Positions 45,553 to 55,401 of a DNA stretch of 64,000 nucleotides are shown one piece after another. Positions within the stretch are counted from its first letter, which is position 1, and the number at the start of each line of letters is the position of its first letter. Made by a program: the position numbers and the translations under genes. A model generated the notes under the pieces. The model was not told the origin of the DNA and ran no database searches. It saw only the letters and a program-made list of their open reading frames with translations. Origin of the DNA: Corynebacterium uberis (GTDB lineage Bacteria; Actinomycetota; Actinomycetes; Mycobacteriales; Mycobacteriaceae); the NCBI RefSeq assembly GCF_020616335.1, contig NZ_CP085051.1, positions 1,736,001 to 1,800,000 of the forward strand, written 5' to 3'.

Positions 45553-46797
45553 CTATTCTTCTGCAACCAGGATATCTGTGATGATGCCATCGGCAAGCAG
45601 CCGACCGGCATCCGTCACCGCCACCCGGGGGGTTCCCCGCTTATCGACGCCCCGGTGCAGCAGCCCGCGCGCCACGTAACGGCCCACCACCTCCCGTCCC
45701 CCACCACGGATCCAGGACTCCGGGATCCCCTCCTTGAGCCGCAGGCCCAGCATGACCGCCTCGGTGTGGCGGTCCGCGGCAGAAAGCACTTCCGAATCCT
45801 TGATCGGCCACTGCCCCGCCGCCACGGCGCGCGCATAGGTCGCCGGGTGCTTGACGTTGAAAAAGCGTTCATCGCCCAGGTGCGAATGCGCACCCGGGCC
45901 CGCGCCCCACCAGTTGCCATCCACCCAGTAGATCTCATTGTGCCGGCAGGCACCGCCAGGGCGCGCCCAGTTGGATACCTCGTACCAGTCCATGCCTGCA
46001 GCGGCCAGGGCGGCGTCGATAAGCTCGAAGCGGCGCGCCAGCACATCCTCATCCGGGGCTGGAAGCTGGCCGGTGCGCACCTTCCGGGCCATGCGTGTGC
46101 CGTCTTCAACGATGAGCGAATACGCGGAGACGTGATCCACCCCTGTCTCCAGGATCGCCTCTACCGTGGCCGCCACATCCGCATCGCGCTCCCCCGGCGT
46201 GCCGTAGATCATATCCAGGTTGACGTGTTTGAACCCGGCAGCCAGGGCCTCGCGCGCCGCCGCGAGCGCGCGCCCCGGCGTGTGGCGGCGCTCCAGTACC
46301 GCCAGCACGTGCGGGGCCACCGACTGGAGGCCCAGCGACACCCGGGTAAAGCCGTAGTCGCGCAGCCGGGCAAAAAACTCCGGCGAGGTGGACTCCGGGT
46401 TAGACTCCGTGGTCACCTCCGCACCCGGGGCCAGGCCAAAGGAATCCCGCACCGCAGAAAGCAACTTGCCCAAACCATCCGCCCCCAGCAGCGACGGCGT
46501 CCCGCCGCCCACAAACACCGTATCCGCCGGGCGCAGCATCCCCCACTGCGCGCACGTCCGCGCCGCCTGCTCCAACTCCTGGCACAGCGCCTCAAGGTAG
46601 GACTCCGGGGACGCAGCGCCCCCGAGCTCGCCGGGAGTGTAGGTATTAAAGTCGCAGTACCCGCAGCGCGCGGCACAAAACGGGACGTGGACGTACACGC
46701 CAAAAGGCGCCGCGAGCAGTGCGCGGCGCTGGGAATCAGTAGGGCCCGTGCGCAGGATCTGCGGCACGGCCGGGGCAGCATCAGTGTGAAGGGACAT
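45553..46797 (-). CDS. hemW: Radical SAM haem chaperone HemW (HemN-like)
   Basis: This 414-residue radical SAM protein has the cluster motif CAARCGYCDF after VYVHVPFC. The glycine-rich FVGGGTPSLL and the TVESNPE-like TTESNPES follow, then a C-terminal HemW domain. The extra Cys after CxxxCxxC found in true coproporphyrinogen oxidases is replaced by Phe, which points to the haem-insertion chaperone HemW. A perfect 13-mer copy encodes GVDKRG and another ELIDAAL. Confidence 0.93.
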   Translation of the reverse strand: MSLHTDAAPAVPQILRTGPTDSQRRALLAAPFGVYVHVPFCAARCGYCDFNTYTPGELGGAASPESYLEALCQELEQAARTCAQWGMLRPADTVFVGGGTPSLLGADGLGKLLSAVRDSFGLAPGAEVTTESNPESTSPEFFARLRDYGFTRVSLGLQSVAPHVLAVLERRHTPGRALAAAREALAAGFKHVNLDMIYGTPGERDADVAATVEAILETGVDHVSAYSLIVEDGTRMARKVRTGQLPAPDEDVLARRFELIDAALAAAGMDWYEVSNWARPGGACRHNEIYWVDGNWWGAGPGAHSHLGDERFFNVKHPATYARAVAAGQWPIKDSEVLSAADRHTEAVMLGLRLKEGIPESWIRGGGREVVGRYVARGLLHRGVDKRGTPRVAVTDAGRLLADGIITDILVAEE

Positions 46798-46814
46798 AAC
46801 TATTGTGTCCCAGG

Positions 46815-47495
46815 CTAGCTTGCCGCCCCCGAATCAGCCGAACGGCGGGCCTTAATCCGCGCGATCACCCCGTCGATCCACGCGCGCTCCCCCAAAAATG
46901 CCGGCGGGCGGGATCCCCGCATCGCCCGCGCATACGCCGGGTGCGCCTGCGCGACCGATACCAGCCATGCGCGGGCGGTCGTCGCCGCGTCCTCGCCCAG
47001 GGCGCGCACCTGGTGCGGCAAGGCCACAGACTCCAGGTCCGTGGCGCACGCGTCCGTCTGTTGCAGAATCCACGCCGCATATGCTGTCAGCCGCTCCCGC
47101 ACGGCCTGGGTGCGCCCCTCGAGCGCCCCGGCCAGTTCGGCGACGATGATCGGCGAATCTTCGAGTGGGTAGGCCGCCTCAAGCTCGGCACAGTCCAGCG
47201 GCCGGGGGCGCGGCAGCGGTGCGGTGGTGTGCGTGCGGGCGCTGAGCACCCCGGCGCGCACCCCCGTGGTCAGCGCCTGGCGCAGGCCCAGCAACTCCCC
47301 TAAGGCGACGCGGGCGTCCACCCGGGCGTCATCAATGATGTCTGCCAGCTCGGTGAGGCAATCCTCGACGAGCTCGGCGTCATAATCGGCGATGGCCTCT
47401 TCGAGGTTGTCTAGGTAGGTGGCTACTTCATCGCCAATGTCATAGAGCTCCTGAGTAAGCTCCCTGTGGCGCAGCTCAGCGGCGATGCGATGCAT
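46815..47495 (-). CDS. Hypothetical protein
   Basis: This 226-residue acidic, largely helical protein (YDIGDEVATYLDNLEEAIAD, ELVEDCLTELADIIDDARVD) has a conserved-looking C-terminus (AHPAYARAMRGSRPPAFLG). It has no signal or membrane segment. ATG 47495 is chosen, with GGGAAGGGAG 12 bp upstream. It lies 17 bp upstream of hemW and is probably cotranscribed with it. No function is recognised. Confidence 0.7.
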   Translation of the reverse strand: MHRIAAELRHRELTQELYDIGDEVATYLDNLEEAIADYDAELVEDCLTELADIIDDARVDARVALGELLGLRQALTTGVRAGVLSARTHTTAPLPRPRPLDCAELEAAYPLEDSPIIVAELAGALEGRTQAVRERLTAYAAWILQQTDACATDLESVALPHQVRALGEDAATTARAWLVSVAQAHPAYARAMRGSRPPAFLGERAWIDGVIARIKARRSADSGAAS

Positions 47496-47656
47496 ATGCG
47501 TGTGCTGCTCCCTTCCCTGCCGAGAACCTGTGGCGCGCGCACACAAGCGCTGTGGCCACGCTGACGATGAACCATGAAGGCCAGTGCGGCCCCAACAGCC
47601 ATCGACTCTAGGACACCGGTGAGCAGGTCCGGCGGCGGCGCGCCGCGCGGGGGTAG

Positions 47657-49489
47657 CTAGCGGCGGTAAATCTTGTCAATCTCCTCCGAATACCGCTGGG
47701 TGACCACGTTGCGCTTGACCTTCAGCGTCGGGGTCAGCTCGTTTTCCTCCTCCGTGAGGTCCCGGTCCAGGATGTAGAACTTCTTAATCGCCTCCGCATG
47801 CGACACGGTGGTATTGGCGTTGTTGACGGCATCCTGAATTTCGGCGCGCAGCACCGGATCCGTAGCCAGCTCCTTGATCGGGGTGGAGTCCGGGATGTTG
47901 CGGTCCTGGCGCCAGCGGGAGAGCACATCATCATCCAAGGTGATCAGCACGGCGATGAAGGGCTTGCCGTCGCCGACGACCAGCGCCTGGCTGATCAGCG
48001 GGTAGGAGCGCAAAATGTCTTCCAGGGGCGCCGGGGAGACGTTCTTGCCACCGGCGGTGACAATGAGGTCCTTCTTGCGTCCGGTAATGGTGATGTGCCC
48101 GGACTCATCGATCTCCCCAAGGTCCCCGGTGTTATACCAGCCGTCTTGGTCGATGGACTCTGCGGTCGCTTCCTCGTTCTTCCAATACCCCTTGAAGGTG
48201 CACGCCCCGGCCAGCAGGATCTCTCCGTCCTCATTGACCTTGGCGGACATGCCGCCCACCGGCTTGCCCACGGTGCCGATCTTCTGGTCTTCAAAGTCGA
48301 CCGCGGCAGCCGCACAGGTCTCTGTGAGCCCGTAGCCCTCATACACCGGCACGCCGAGGCCGCGGAAGAAGTGGGACAGGTCATGGCTAATCGGAGAGCC
48401 GCCGCTGATGCAATAGGACACGTGCCCGCCGATGGCCTCCTTGATCTTGGAGTACACCAGGCGGTCATAGACCTTGCGCTGCATGCGCAGGGCACGGCCG
48501 GGGCCTTCCGTGGTATCCATCGCCTTGGAGTATTCGATGGCCGTGCGCTCGGCCGCCTCAAAGACGGCCTTCTTCAGCGGCCCGGACTCCGCCGCGTTTG
48601 CGGCCGCCGCGTTGCGCACCTTTTCAAAAATGCGCGGGACCCCTAACAGCAGGTTCGGGCGGGAGCGCTGCAGCTCCACGGTCAGGGTGCGCGTATCGCC
48701 CCAGTGGGACTGCGTCATGCCGTTGATGGTGCACGCCAGGGATACCGCGCGGGCCAGCACGTGGGCCAAGGGCAGGTACGTCAGCACCCGGCGTCCCGGG
48801 GCCGCGATCTGGCCGATGGGGTGGGACAGCAGGGCGCGCACCTGGGACAGCCAGTTGCCGTGCGTGAGCATGCAGCCCTTGGGCCGGCCCGTGGTGCCGG
48901 AGGTGTAGACGATGGAGGCCAGGTCATCCAGGTGCACGCCGTAGGTGCGGGTGGTCACCTCGGTGGTGGGCACGTCGCGCCCCTCGAACTTGAGGGTATC
49001 GATGGCCGCGGAGTTGATCTCCAGGATGCGGCGCAGTTGGGAGGGCGAGCCCTTGAGCGCGGGCTCCCCGCCGTCTTGGAGGACCAGGTGCTTCATCAGC
49101 TCGGTGTGGTCCTTGGATTCCGTGATGGCAAACACGGCGCCGGAGTCCTCGATCATCCACTGCACCTGGGAGGGCGAGGATGACGGGTAGATCGGCACCG
49201 AGACCGCGCCGGCGGCCCAGATGGCAAAGTCCAGCAGGCTCCACTCGTAGCGGGTGCCCGACAGCAGGGCGATGCGATCCCCGGGCTTGACGCCGGCGGC
49301 GACGAATCCCTTGGCTACCTCGAAGACCTCATCAAGGAATTCTTGGGCGGTGACGTTGACCCACTCAAAGTTGGCGGGGCGGGTAAATAGAACTCCCCAC
49401 GGGCGGGTCTTAACGTGATCGATCAGCGCCGTCACGCAGCTTTCGCCCTCGTGGATGGCGTATTCGGCGGGGGTGGTGTACTCCTGCAC
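47657..49489 (-). CDS. Long-chain fatty acid--CoA ligase
   Basis: This 610-residue AMP-forming ligase has the P-loop YTSGTTGRPKGCM near residue 193, the YGLTETCA motif, YNTGDLGEID, and the C-terminal GRKKDLIVTAGGKNVSPAPL hinge. It activates long-chain fatty acids, similar to FadD15 of mycobacteria. It is monocistronic, with a 442-bp upstream gap. Confidence 0.95.
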   Translation of the reverse strand: MQEYTTPAEYAIHEGESCVTALIDHVKTRPWGVLFTRPANFEWVNVTAQEFLDEVFEVAKGFVAAGVKPGDRIALLSGTRYEWSLLDFAIWAAGAVSVPIYPSSSPSQVQWMIEDSGAVFAITESKDHTELMKHLVLQDGGEPALKGSPSQLRRILEINSAAIDTLKFEGRDVPTTEVTTRTYGVHLDDLASIVYTSGTTGRPKGCMLTHGNWLSQVRALLSHPIGQIAAPGRRVLTYLPLAHVLARAVSLACTINGMTQSHWGDTRTLTVELQRSRPNLLLGVPRIFEKVRNAAAANAAESGPLKKAVFEAAERTAIEYSKAMDTTEGPGRALRMQRKVYDRLVYSKIKEAIGGHVSYCISGGSPISHDLSHFFRGLGVPVYEGYGLTETCAAAAVDFEDQKIGTVGKPVGGMSAKVNEDGEILLAGACTFKGYWKNEEATAESIDQDGWYNTGDLGEIDESGHITITGRKKDLIVTAGGKNVSPAPLEDILRSYPLISQALVVGDGKPFIAVLITLDDDVLSRWRQDRNIPDSTPIKELATDPVLRAEIQDAVNNANTTVSHAEAIKKFYILDRDLTEEENELTPTLKVKRNVVTQRYSEEIDKIYRR

Positions 49490-49931
49490 TGGGCTGATTC
49501 ACGCTCCTCAAATCTGGTGTTGCGATTGTGTCAAGGCCCCGCCCCGGATGCGGTCACGCTCAGGTGACATCCGGGTTGTTGGGGCTCGCCCACGGGGAGT
49601 GCACCACTAAACCTACTCCCGTTGGACTTTGGGTCGTGCGGCAAGGGGATGCGCCGGCCCGCAGACCGTGCGTGGTGCCCTTGACCACCCGCTCTTTACT
49701 TTCCCGTACAAAAGTATCAGATGCGTTGTCACCAGTCCTGCATTATCCCCACACCTAGGTCCCCGCACCCCCCTGCCACGGCGCCCCCCACCAGCCACGC
49801 ATGAGCGCGGGCGAGATTCGCTTAGCGACGCCCCTCCTCCCGCACCCCAACCGGCCCCGGCACGGTTGCAGTGCCCGCGTGCAGCATCCGCAGGTCCGCA
49901 CGCTAGGGCTGGCGCCAACTCACGTGCCGCG
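49490..49931. promoter_or_regulatory. 442-bp intergenic region upstream of acyl-CoA ligase
   Basis: No gene. A one-mismatch 13-mer copy lies at 49820-49832 with the same C-rich tail as other intergenic copies. AT-rich DNA at 49695-49750 is the likely promoter zone of the ligase gene, but a -10/-35 pair is not certain. Confidence 0.5.
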
Positions 49932-50072
49932 CTAGAGCACAGAGATCAGCCACGCGATGATGACGATGGCAATGAGGAACCACAGCGCCTGGGTCACCCG
50001 CGACGTGGGATACGCCCGCTTACCCTTAGGCAACGCATGGTCTTGCTTGCGCAACTGCTCCGGATTGGGCAT
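49932..50072 (-). CDS. Small membrane protein (46 residues)
   Basis: This 46-residue protein has a basic N-terminus (LRKQDHALPKGKRAYPTSR) and one transmembrane helix (ALWFLIAIVIIAWLISVL). It starts at ATG 50072, with AAGGA upstream. It lies 4 bp after the next membrane gene and is probably cotranscribed. A real gene is likely because of the clean helix and the ribosome site. Confidence 0.65.
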   Translation of the reverse strand: MPNPEQLRKQDHALPKGKRAYPTSRVTQALWFLIAIVIIAWLISVL

Positions 50073-50076
50073 GCTT

Positions 50077-50349
50077 TCACAAATCCTTCCTGGTGGTCTT
50101 CCCGGCCACCCTACCGCGCAGGCTAGTACCTGCACGATCGTCTCCCCCCGCACGCGGTGCGCCGCCGGCCACGCCGTAGACCAGGCGAATGCGCTGGGCC
50201 ACAAAGTCCACGCAGCGCAGCACCACAATCGCCGCCACGGCGGCCAGCGGCAGGGTGACCACCAGCACCACCGCAACCTGGACCGCCAAGGGTGCCGAGG
50301 CGAGCGTCTGGGCAGTCCAGTCATAGACCGCGGTGAAAAAACCACTCAT
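50077..50349 (-). CDS. Small membrane protein (90 residues)
   Basis: This 90-residue protein has a hydrophobic helix (AVQVAVVLVVTLPLAAVAAI) and a basic C-terminal tail (GTSLRGRVAGKTTRKDL). It is downstream of the M3 peptidase gene and upstream of the 46-residue membrane gene. The function is unknown. Confidence 0.6.
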   Translation of the reverse strand: MSGFFTAVYDWTAQTLASAPLAVQVAVVLVVTLPLAAVAAIVVLRCVDFVAQRIRLVYGVAGGAPRAGGDDRAGTSLRGRVAGKTTRKDL

Positions 50350-50397
50350 AGTGCCGCCCAGCATATCGCCCCCGCGCGGCCCCAGCACCGCGCGGCG

Positions 50398-52524
50398 CTA
50401 GGCCTTCGTCCCAGACAGGCCCCGGCGCTCCAGCAGCGGGGCAACATCCCGGCTCCGGCCGCGCAGCTGCGAGAACGCCTCGTCATAGTCGCGCGAGGCG
50501 CCGCGGGAGAGCACCAGCTCGCGGAAGCGCTGGCCGGCCTGCCGCGCCGCCTCCGCCGTGGCCTGCGGCCCCGCCGCGCCGACCTGTCGGAACCATTCGA
50601 ATCCGTCAGCGTCGAGCACTTCTGCCCACAGGTAGGAGTAGTAGCCCGCGGAGTACCCGCCGGCGAAAATGTGATTGAAGTAGGTGGATCGGTAGCGCGG
50701 GGCCACCTCGGGGACATCGATTCCCGCCTCCGCGAGTGCGGATTGCTCAAAGCTCTCGATGATCGCCCGCGCGTCCTCAGCCCTGCCGGCGTCCACCGCC
50801 GCGAGGATGCGGCTGCTGATCTCCTCGGCGCGCTGCGGGGAGAGGCTGTGCCAGGCCAGATCAATAATGGCGGCACCCAGGTACTCGGTGGTGGCAAAAC
50901 CCTGGCCCCACTGCCGGGCGCGACCCACGGCGTCGAGCAGGCGCTGCGGGATGGCCTCCCCGGTTTCAACATGGCGGGCGTAGTCGCGCACCACCGCGGG
51001 GTCCAGCGCCCAGTTCTCATTGATTTGGGAGGGGAATTCCACCCAGTCGCGCGGCACATTCGTCCCGGAGAACCGGGGGTAGACCACATCGGAGAGCAGC
51101 CCGTGGAGCGCGTGGCCAAACTCGTGGAAGACGGTGGTCACCTCATCGAGGCTGAGCAGCGGCTGGGCATCAGGATCGGTCGGCGGGGTGATGGACATGA
51201 CGTTGACCACCACCGGCTTGGTTCCCAGCAGCCGGGACTGATCGCAGAAACTGGACATCCAGGCCCCGCCCCGCTTGGATTCGCGGGCAAAGTAGTCCGT
51301 CAGCAGCAGCCCAATGCCGGTGCCGTCTTCTTCAGCCACCTCCCACACCTGCACGCCGGGGGCATAGCCGTGCAGGTCATTGCGCTCGGTCACGGTGATG
51401 CCGTAGAGCCGGCGCGCGGCGGCGAAGACCCCGTCGCGCAGGACGCGATCGAGCGGGAAGTACTGGGACAATTCCTCGGCGTCGACGGCGTAGTCCTGCA
51501 AGGCAACCTGCGCCTGCCAGTAGGGCCAGTCGGCCGGGTCCACGGTCTCCTCGGCGCTGGCGGCGACCTCACTGATCAGCTTGTATTCTGCCGCGGCGTT
51601 GGCTGAGGCCGCGGGCGCGAGATCGGTGAGCAGCTTCCTGGCGGCTGCGGCGGTCCCGGCGGTCTCTTCGGCGATGACCAGGTCGGCGTGGGTGCCATAG
51701 CCAAGGATCGCAGCCTTGCGCGCCCGCAAAGCCACCGACTCCGCCACCACTGCCGCGTTGGAGGCCTCACCACGGGCCTGCGAGGCGGCGTAGAGCGCCG
51801 CGCGGGTGTCTTTTCGGGTCAGTTTTTCCTGGGCGGCCTGCACCGTCGGCAGCTCGAGGTGGAGCAGGTAGCCTTCGGTGCCGGTGCGGGCGGCGTCGTC
51901 GCGGGCGGCGTCGATACGCGCCTGACTCAGGCCAGCAAGCTGGTCGGCGGATTCGACGCGCACGGCCAGCGCGCGGGTATCGGCGAGCAGGTTGCGCCCA
52001 AACTCCTCCGACAAGACGGCCAGGCGGGCGTTGATGCGCGACAGCTCGGCCTTGGCGGTGTCATCTAACTGGGCGCCGTGGCGGCGGAAAGTTCTCAGCA
52101 GGTGCTCGTGCAACCGCTGGGACTCCTCATCCGCGGGCACGCTGACCTGCCTGACCCGCTCGAAAAGGGCGGCGTCGTGGTAGATGGCGTCATCGTGGGC
52201 GGACAGCTCAGGAACAATCTCTTCAGCAATAGCGTCGAGCGCCGGGGAGGAATCCGTGCCCTGAAGGTTAAAGAACACCGCCGCCACGGCCTCCAACGCG
52301 CGCCCGGAGCGCTCCATTTCTACCACCGTGTTATCCCAGGTGGGCGGCTGTTCCTGAGCAAGGATGGCGGCTATCTGCTCGCGGTGAGCGGCCATGGCCT
52401 GGCGGAATGCCGGGAGGAAGTGCTCGTCACGGATCTCCTGGAAGCGCGGCAGCCCATAGTCAAGCGTGGAGGGCTCCAGCAGCGGGTTGGGGGCGGGCGT
52501 GGACGTAGGTGCAGTGGTGCTCAT
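50398..52524 (-). CDS. dcp: M3-family oligopeptidase (peptidyl-dipeptidase)
   Basis: This 708-residue cytosolic metallopeptidase has the HEFGHALHG zinc motif near residue 465 and the distal zinc ligand Glu in the following helix (DWVEFPSQINENWALDP). The family cleaves short peptides, Dcp removing C-terminal dipeptides. ATG 52524 is preferred to an ATG 3 codons upstream. It is divergent from the carboxylesterase gene with about 60 bp between starts. Confidence 0.92.
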   Translation of the reverse strand: MSTTAPTSTPAPNPLLEPSTLDYGLPRFQEIRDEHFLPAFRQAMAAHREQIAAILAQEQPPTWDNTVVEMERSGRALEAVAAVFFNLQGTDSSPALDAIAEEIVPELSAHDDAIYHDAALFERVRQVSVPADEESQRLHEHLLRTFRRHGAQLDDTAKAELSRINARLAVLSEEFGRNLLADTRALAVRVESADQLAGLSQARIDAARDDAARTGTEGYLLHLELPTVQAAQEKLTRKDTRAALYAASQARGEASNAAVVAESVALRARKAAILGYGTHADLVIAEETAGTAAAARKLLTDLAPAASANAAAEYKLISEVAASAEETVDPADWPYWQAQVALQDYAVDAEELSQYFPLDRVLRDGVFAAARRLYGITVTERNDLHGYAPGVQVWEVAEEDGTGIGLLLTDYFARESKRGGAWMSSFCDQSRLLGTKPVVVNVMSITPPTDPDAQPLLSLDEVTTVFHEFGHALHGLLSDVVYPRFSGTNVPRDWVEFPSQINENWALDPAVVRDYARHVETGEAIPQRLLDAVGRARQWGQGFATTEYLGAAIIDLAWHSLSPQRAEEISSRILAAVDAGRAEDARAIIESFEQSALAEAGIDVPEVAPRYRSTYFNHIFAGGYSAGYYSYLWAEVLDADGFEWFRQVGAAGPQATAEAARQAGQRFRELVLSRGASRDYDEAFSQLRGRSRDVAPLLERRGLSGTKA

Positions 52525-52583
52525 GGGCCACATCGTAGCCGCGGGGCCAGGACCCGCACCGCAGAATTGCTACAGTCCCAGTC

Positions 52584-53981
52584 ATGAACTCTCACCCGCG
52601 CACAGCGACCGTGACCGCCGCCTACGGCAGCTACCGCGGGCTGATCACCGACGGCTGTGCCGTGTACCACTCGCTGCCCTATTGCACGATCACCGCCCCG
52701 TTCGCCGAGGCCACGGCCCTGCCACTGCGCGCCGATGCCGACGCCGCCACAGACGCCCCCACTGGCACCACCGCCGACGCCGCTGCCGAAACGCAAGCCG
52801 ACGTGCACGACGCCACCGAGCCGCACCCGCAGGACGTGGCGCTGACGGTCACCACCCCCGCCGACGCCGCCTTCGGCGATGACCTGCCCGTTCTGGTTTA
52901 CATCCACGGCGGCGGATACGATTCCGGCAGCCACCATGACCCCCGCACCCAGGCCACCGGGCTGTGCGCACGCCACCGCGTGGTGGTGGTCACCGTGGGC
53001 TACCGCACCGGGCTCGCCGGTTTCGCCCACTTTCATGATGACGAACCCCAGCACTTCCGGGGCATCAACGACTGCCAGCTCGCCCTGGACTGGATCCAGC
53101 GCAGCATCGAAAGCTTCGGCGGCGACCCCACCAACGTCACCCTTTCTGGGCAGTCCGCCGGCGGGGGCATCGCCTTGTGGCTCACCCGGCGCGACCACTA
53201 CCGCGGCGCCTTCCGCAGGGTGCTCGCCCTGTCGCCGGCCTACCCGCGCCAGCCCTTCGAGGAACGCAAGGCCACGTTGCGCCGCGTGACAGGAATTGCT
53301 ATCACCCGGCGCTACCTGGAGAAAGCCGCCGAGCGCAAGCCTGGCGCCCTAGAGCGCGGCTACCGGCGCTTCGCCCGCTGCTACCCCACCGACATGGCGC
53401 TAGGCCCGCACCCGTTTGCGCCCGAGGAGCTTGCCGAAATCCCCATTGTGGTGACCTCCATGCGCGAGGAGTTCCACGACCATCCCACCGCCCGGTGGCT
53501 CGATGACCACAGGCTGGGTCGCCTCGCCGTGCGCCTGCTGGCCCGGCGCCTTGGGGTAGAAATCCCGGCAGCTTCCTACCTGGCGTTTCCCCCCAGCGTC
53601 CACCCGCGGCGGGAGTTCTGCCAGCTCTGCGGCGACTCCACCGTGCGCCGCTGGGTCTCCCGGACCGGCGACAAAGCCCCTGGTCCCGTCTGGGCGATCG
53701 AGTTTCAGGGCACCGCCGCCGACCCGGCGACCCACTGCGATGACCTCCCGCTGATCTTTAGCACCACTCCGGACGCGACGAGCACGGCGTTTTCCCGCAT
53801 CCTCGTGCCCTTCCTGCGCGGTACGGACCCCTCCTGGCCGCGCTATCTGTCCGAAGGCACCCGGAAGGTCCTCGGTTTTTCGCTTATCGACGCCGCGACA
53901 ACACTACTCGACGATCCCCTGCGCGCCGTGCGGGTCTCCTTCCGCTCCCCGTTCCCCAGCATCAGCCCGCTCAGCCGCTAG
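52584..53981 (+). CDS. Type B carboxylesterase
   Basis: This 465-residue alpha/beta esterase has the oxyanion motif VYIHGGGYDSGS and nucleophile GQSAGGGIALW. The acid/His part lies in the C-terminal half. It is cytosolic, with no signal peptide. An Ala/Thr/Asp-rich insertion (residues about 50-80) is probably a disordered loop. A perfect 13-mer copy encodes SLIDAAT. Confidence 0.88.
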   Translation: MNSHPRTATVTAAYGSYRGLITDGCAVYHSLPYCTITAPFAEATALPLRADADAATDAPTGTTADAAAETQADVHDATEPHPQDVALTVTTPADAAFGDDLPVLVYIHGGGYDSGSHHDPRTQATGLCARHRVVVVTVGYRTGLAGFAHFHDDEPQHFRGINDCQLALDWIQRSIESFGGDPTNVTLSGQSAGGGIALWLTRRDHYRGAFRRVLALSPAYPRQPFEERKATLRRVTGIAITRRYLEKAAERKPGALERGYRRFARCYPTDMALGPHPFAPEELAEIPIVVTSMREEFHDHPTARWLDDHRLGRLAVRLLARRLGVEIPAASYLAFPPSVHPRREFCQLCGDSTVRRWVSRTGDKAPGPVWAIEFQGTAADPATHCDDLPLIFSTTPDATSTAFSRILVPFLRGTDPSWPRYLSEGTRKVLGFSLIDAATTLLDDPLRAVRVSFRSPFPSISPLSR

Positions 53982-54002
53982 CCGGCGCGGCGCGCCCGGC
54001 AC

Positions 54003-54590
54003 CTAGGCGTTGCGGCTACTGCGGCGCTCCAGCTCCGCGCGCAACTGCGGGTGCGCCAACTCCTGGGTAAACCACGGCGAGAATACAAAGGGGGTCGCCT
54101 CCGTGGCGGTGATGACCTCCGCGCACGGCGCCCACGCATAAGAATCCACCTCAGCCGGCTGCGGCGCCACGTCTACCCCCGGGGCCAGGCTGGCCACGTA
54201 GACCGGGCAGACCTCATTTTCCACAATCCCGGAGGAATCCACCGCCCGGTAGGAAAAGTCCGGGATCTGCTGGGAGATGTCCACCAAGTCCGCCGGGTCA
54301 ATGCCCAGCTCCTGGCTGCCCCGGCGGCGGATGGCATCCTCAAAAGACTCCCCCGGGCCCGGATGGCCGCAGAAGCTATTGGTCCACACCCCCGGCCACG
54401 TCTTCTTGCTCAGCGCCCGGCGCGTGAGCAGCAGCTGGCCATCCCCGTTGAGTAGGAAGACAGAAAAAGCCAGGTGCAGCGGCGTATCGCCGGTGTGTAC
54501 CTGGGACTTTTCTGCCGTGCCGATGGGATTGGCGGCGGCATCAAGCAGCACAACGAGTTCCGGGGAGGCGGCAGGCTCAGGCGAAGTCAT
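54003..54590 (-). CDS. idi: Isopentenyl-diphosphate delta-isomerase (type I)
   Basis: This 195-residue Nudix enzyme interconverts IPP and DMAPP, the starting units for the prenyl chains made by UppS. The catalytic Cys lies in NSFCGHPGPGESFEDA and the Nudix helix is AIRRRGSQELG; the second catalytic Glu is in IVENEVCPVY. ATG 54590 is chosen over a GTG at 54599. Confidence 0.94.
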   Translation of the reverse strand: MTSPEPAASPELVVLLDAAANPIGTAEKSQVHTGDTPLHLAFSVFLLNGDGQLLLTRRALSKKTWPGVWTNSFCGHPGPGESFEDAIRRRGSQELGIDPADLVDISQQIPDFSYRAVDSSGIVENEVCPVYVASLAPGVDVAPQPAEVDSYAWAPCAEVITATEATPFVFSPWFTQELAHPQLRAELERRSSRNA

Positions 54591-54624
54591 GGGCCTCACT
54601 CTACGGGGCCTGCGCCCGGCCCGT

Positions 54625-55164
54625 CTAACGGTTCAGGTTGCCCTTGAAGATGACGTTGCCGATCTTGAACTGGGCGTCCCACAGATTGCCGGGCGCAACG
54701 TCAAAGGCGTAGCGCAGGTTGGTAGTGGCACCAACCCCCAGCGGGCGGTCCAAGCCATCCTGGCCGGCGACGCCAGCAGCCTCTGCGTCGAGGCGATTGA
54801 CCTGGGTGCCGTCATTGAGCGTGAGGGTGGGGTCCCCGATGGCGTCGGCAGGCAAGGGCACGTCATTGAGGTTGTGCACGGCCAGCGTAATCACGGCGCC
54901 ACCGGCGTTGCTGCCCACCGTGCCCTGCAGCTTCCACCGGACGTTGAGTCCCGTGTCACCGACGAACTCGGTGAAATCCTCCACGGTGGTGGGCTCGACG
55001 TCCTTCGGCTGGAAGGCCGCGGCCTCAGAAGTAGTCACCTCAATCGAGCCGCCCGGGCCCGTGGCAGTGTCATCCGCGTCGGAGGAACAAGACACCACCA
55101 ATGCGGCGGCGCAGGTCAACCCGACAATAAGGGCACTACCTTTCGTGACGGTGACGGTGCTCAT
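54625..55164 (-). CDS. Secreted lipoprotein, hypothetical
   Basis: This 179-residue protein has a lipoprotein signal peptide (ALIVGLTCAAALVVSC, lipobox VVSC). The mature part is a beta-rich DUF4352-like fold (VGDTGLNVRWKLQGTV, GAVITLAVHNLNDVPL). It is anchored outside the membrane. It lies alone 34 bp from idi, facing the same way. Confidence 0.8.
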   Translation of the reverse strand: MSTVTVTKGSALIVGLTCAAALVVSCSSDADDTATGPGGSIEVTTSEAAAFQPKDVEPTTVEDFTEFVGDTGLNVRWKLQGTVGSNAGGAVITLAVHNLNDVPLPADAIGDPTLTLNDGTQVNRLDAEAAGVAGQDGLDRPLGVGATTNLRYAFDVAPGNLWDAQFKIGNVIFKGNLNR

Positions 55165-55401
55165 CGCTGCCTTCCTTTGGGGTCATGATGTAGGGGCGCA
55201 CTCGCGCCGACGGTGCCACAGAGTAGTCCGGAACCTTGTGCCCACGCGCGTTCGCAGTCCGATTGTAGCCGTGCGTGTGGTGCCACGGATAACCCACAGA
55301 TAGCCTCGGGTGACAAGGCCCCATGAACCCGGCTACGGTGCTCAGCCACCATCCCTGATCCCATGCAGCCCGCATCGTGATGAAAGCGTGAAAACCCACC
55401 C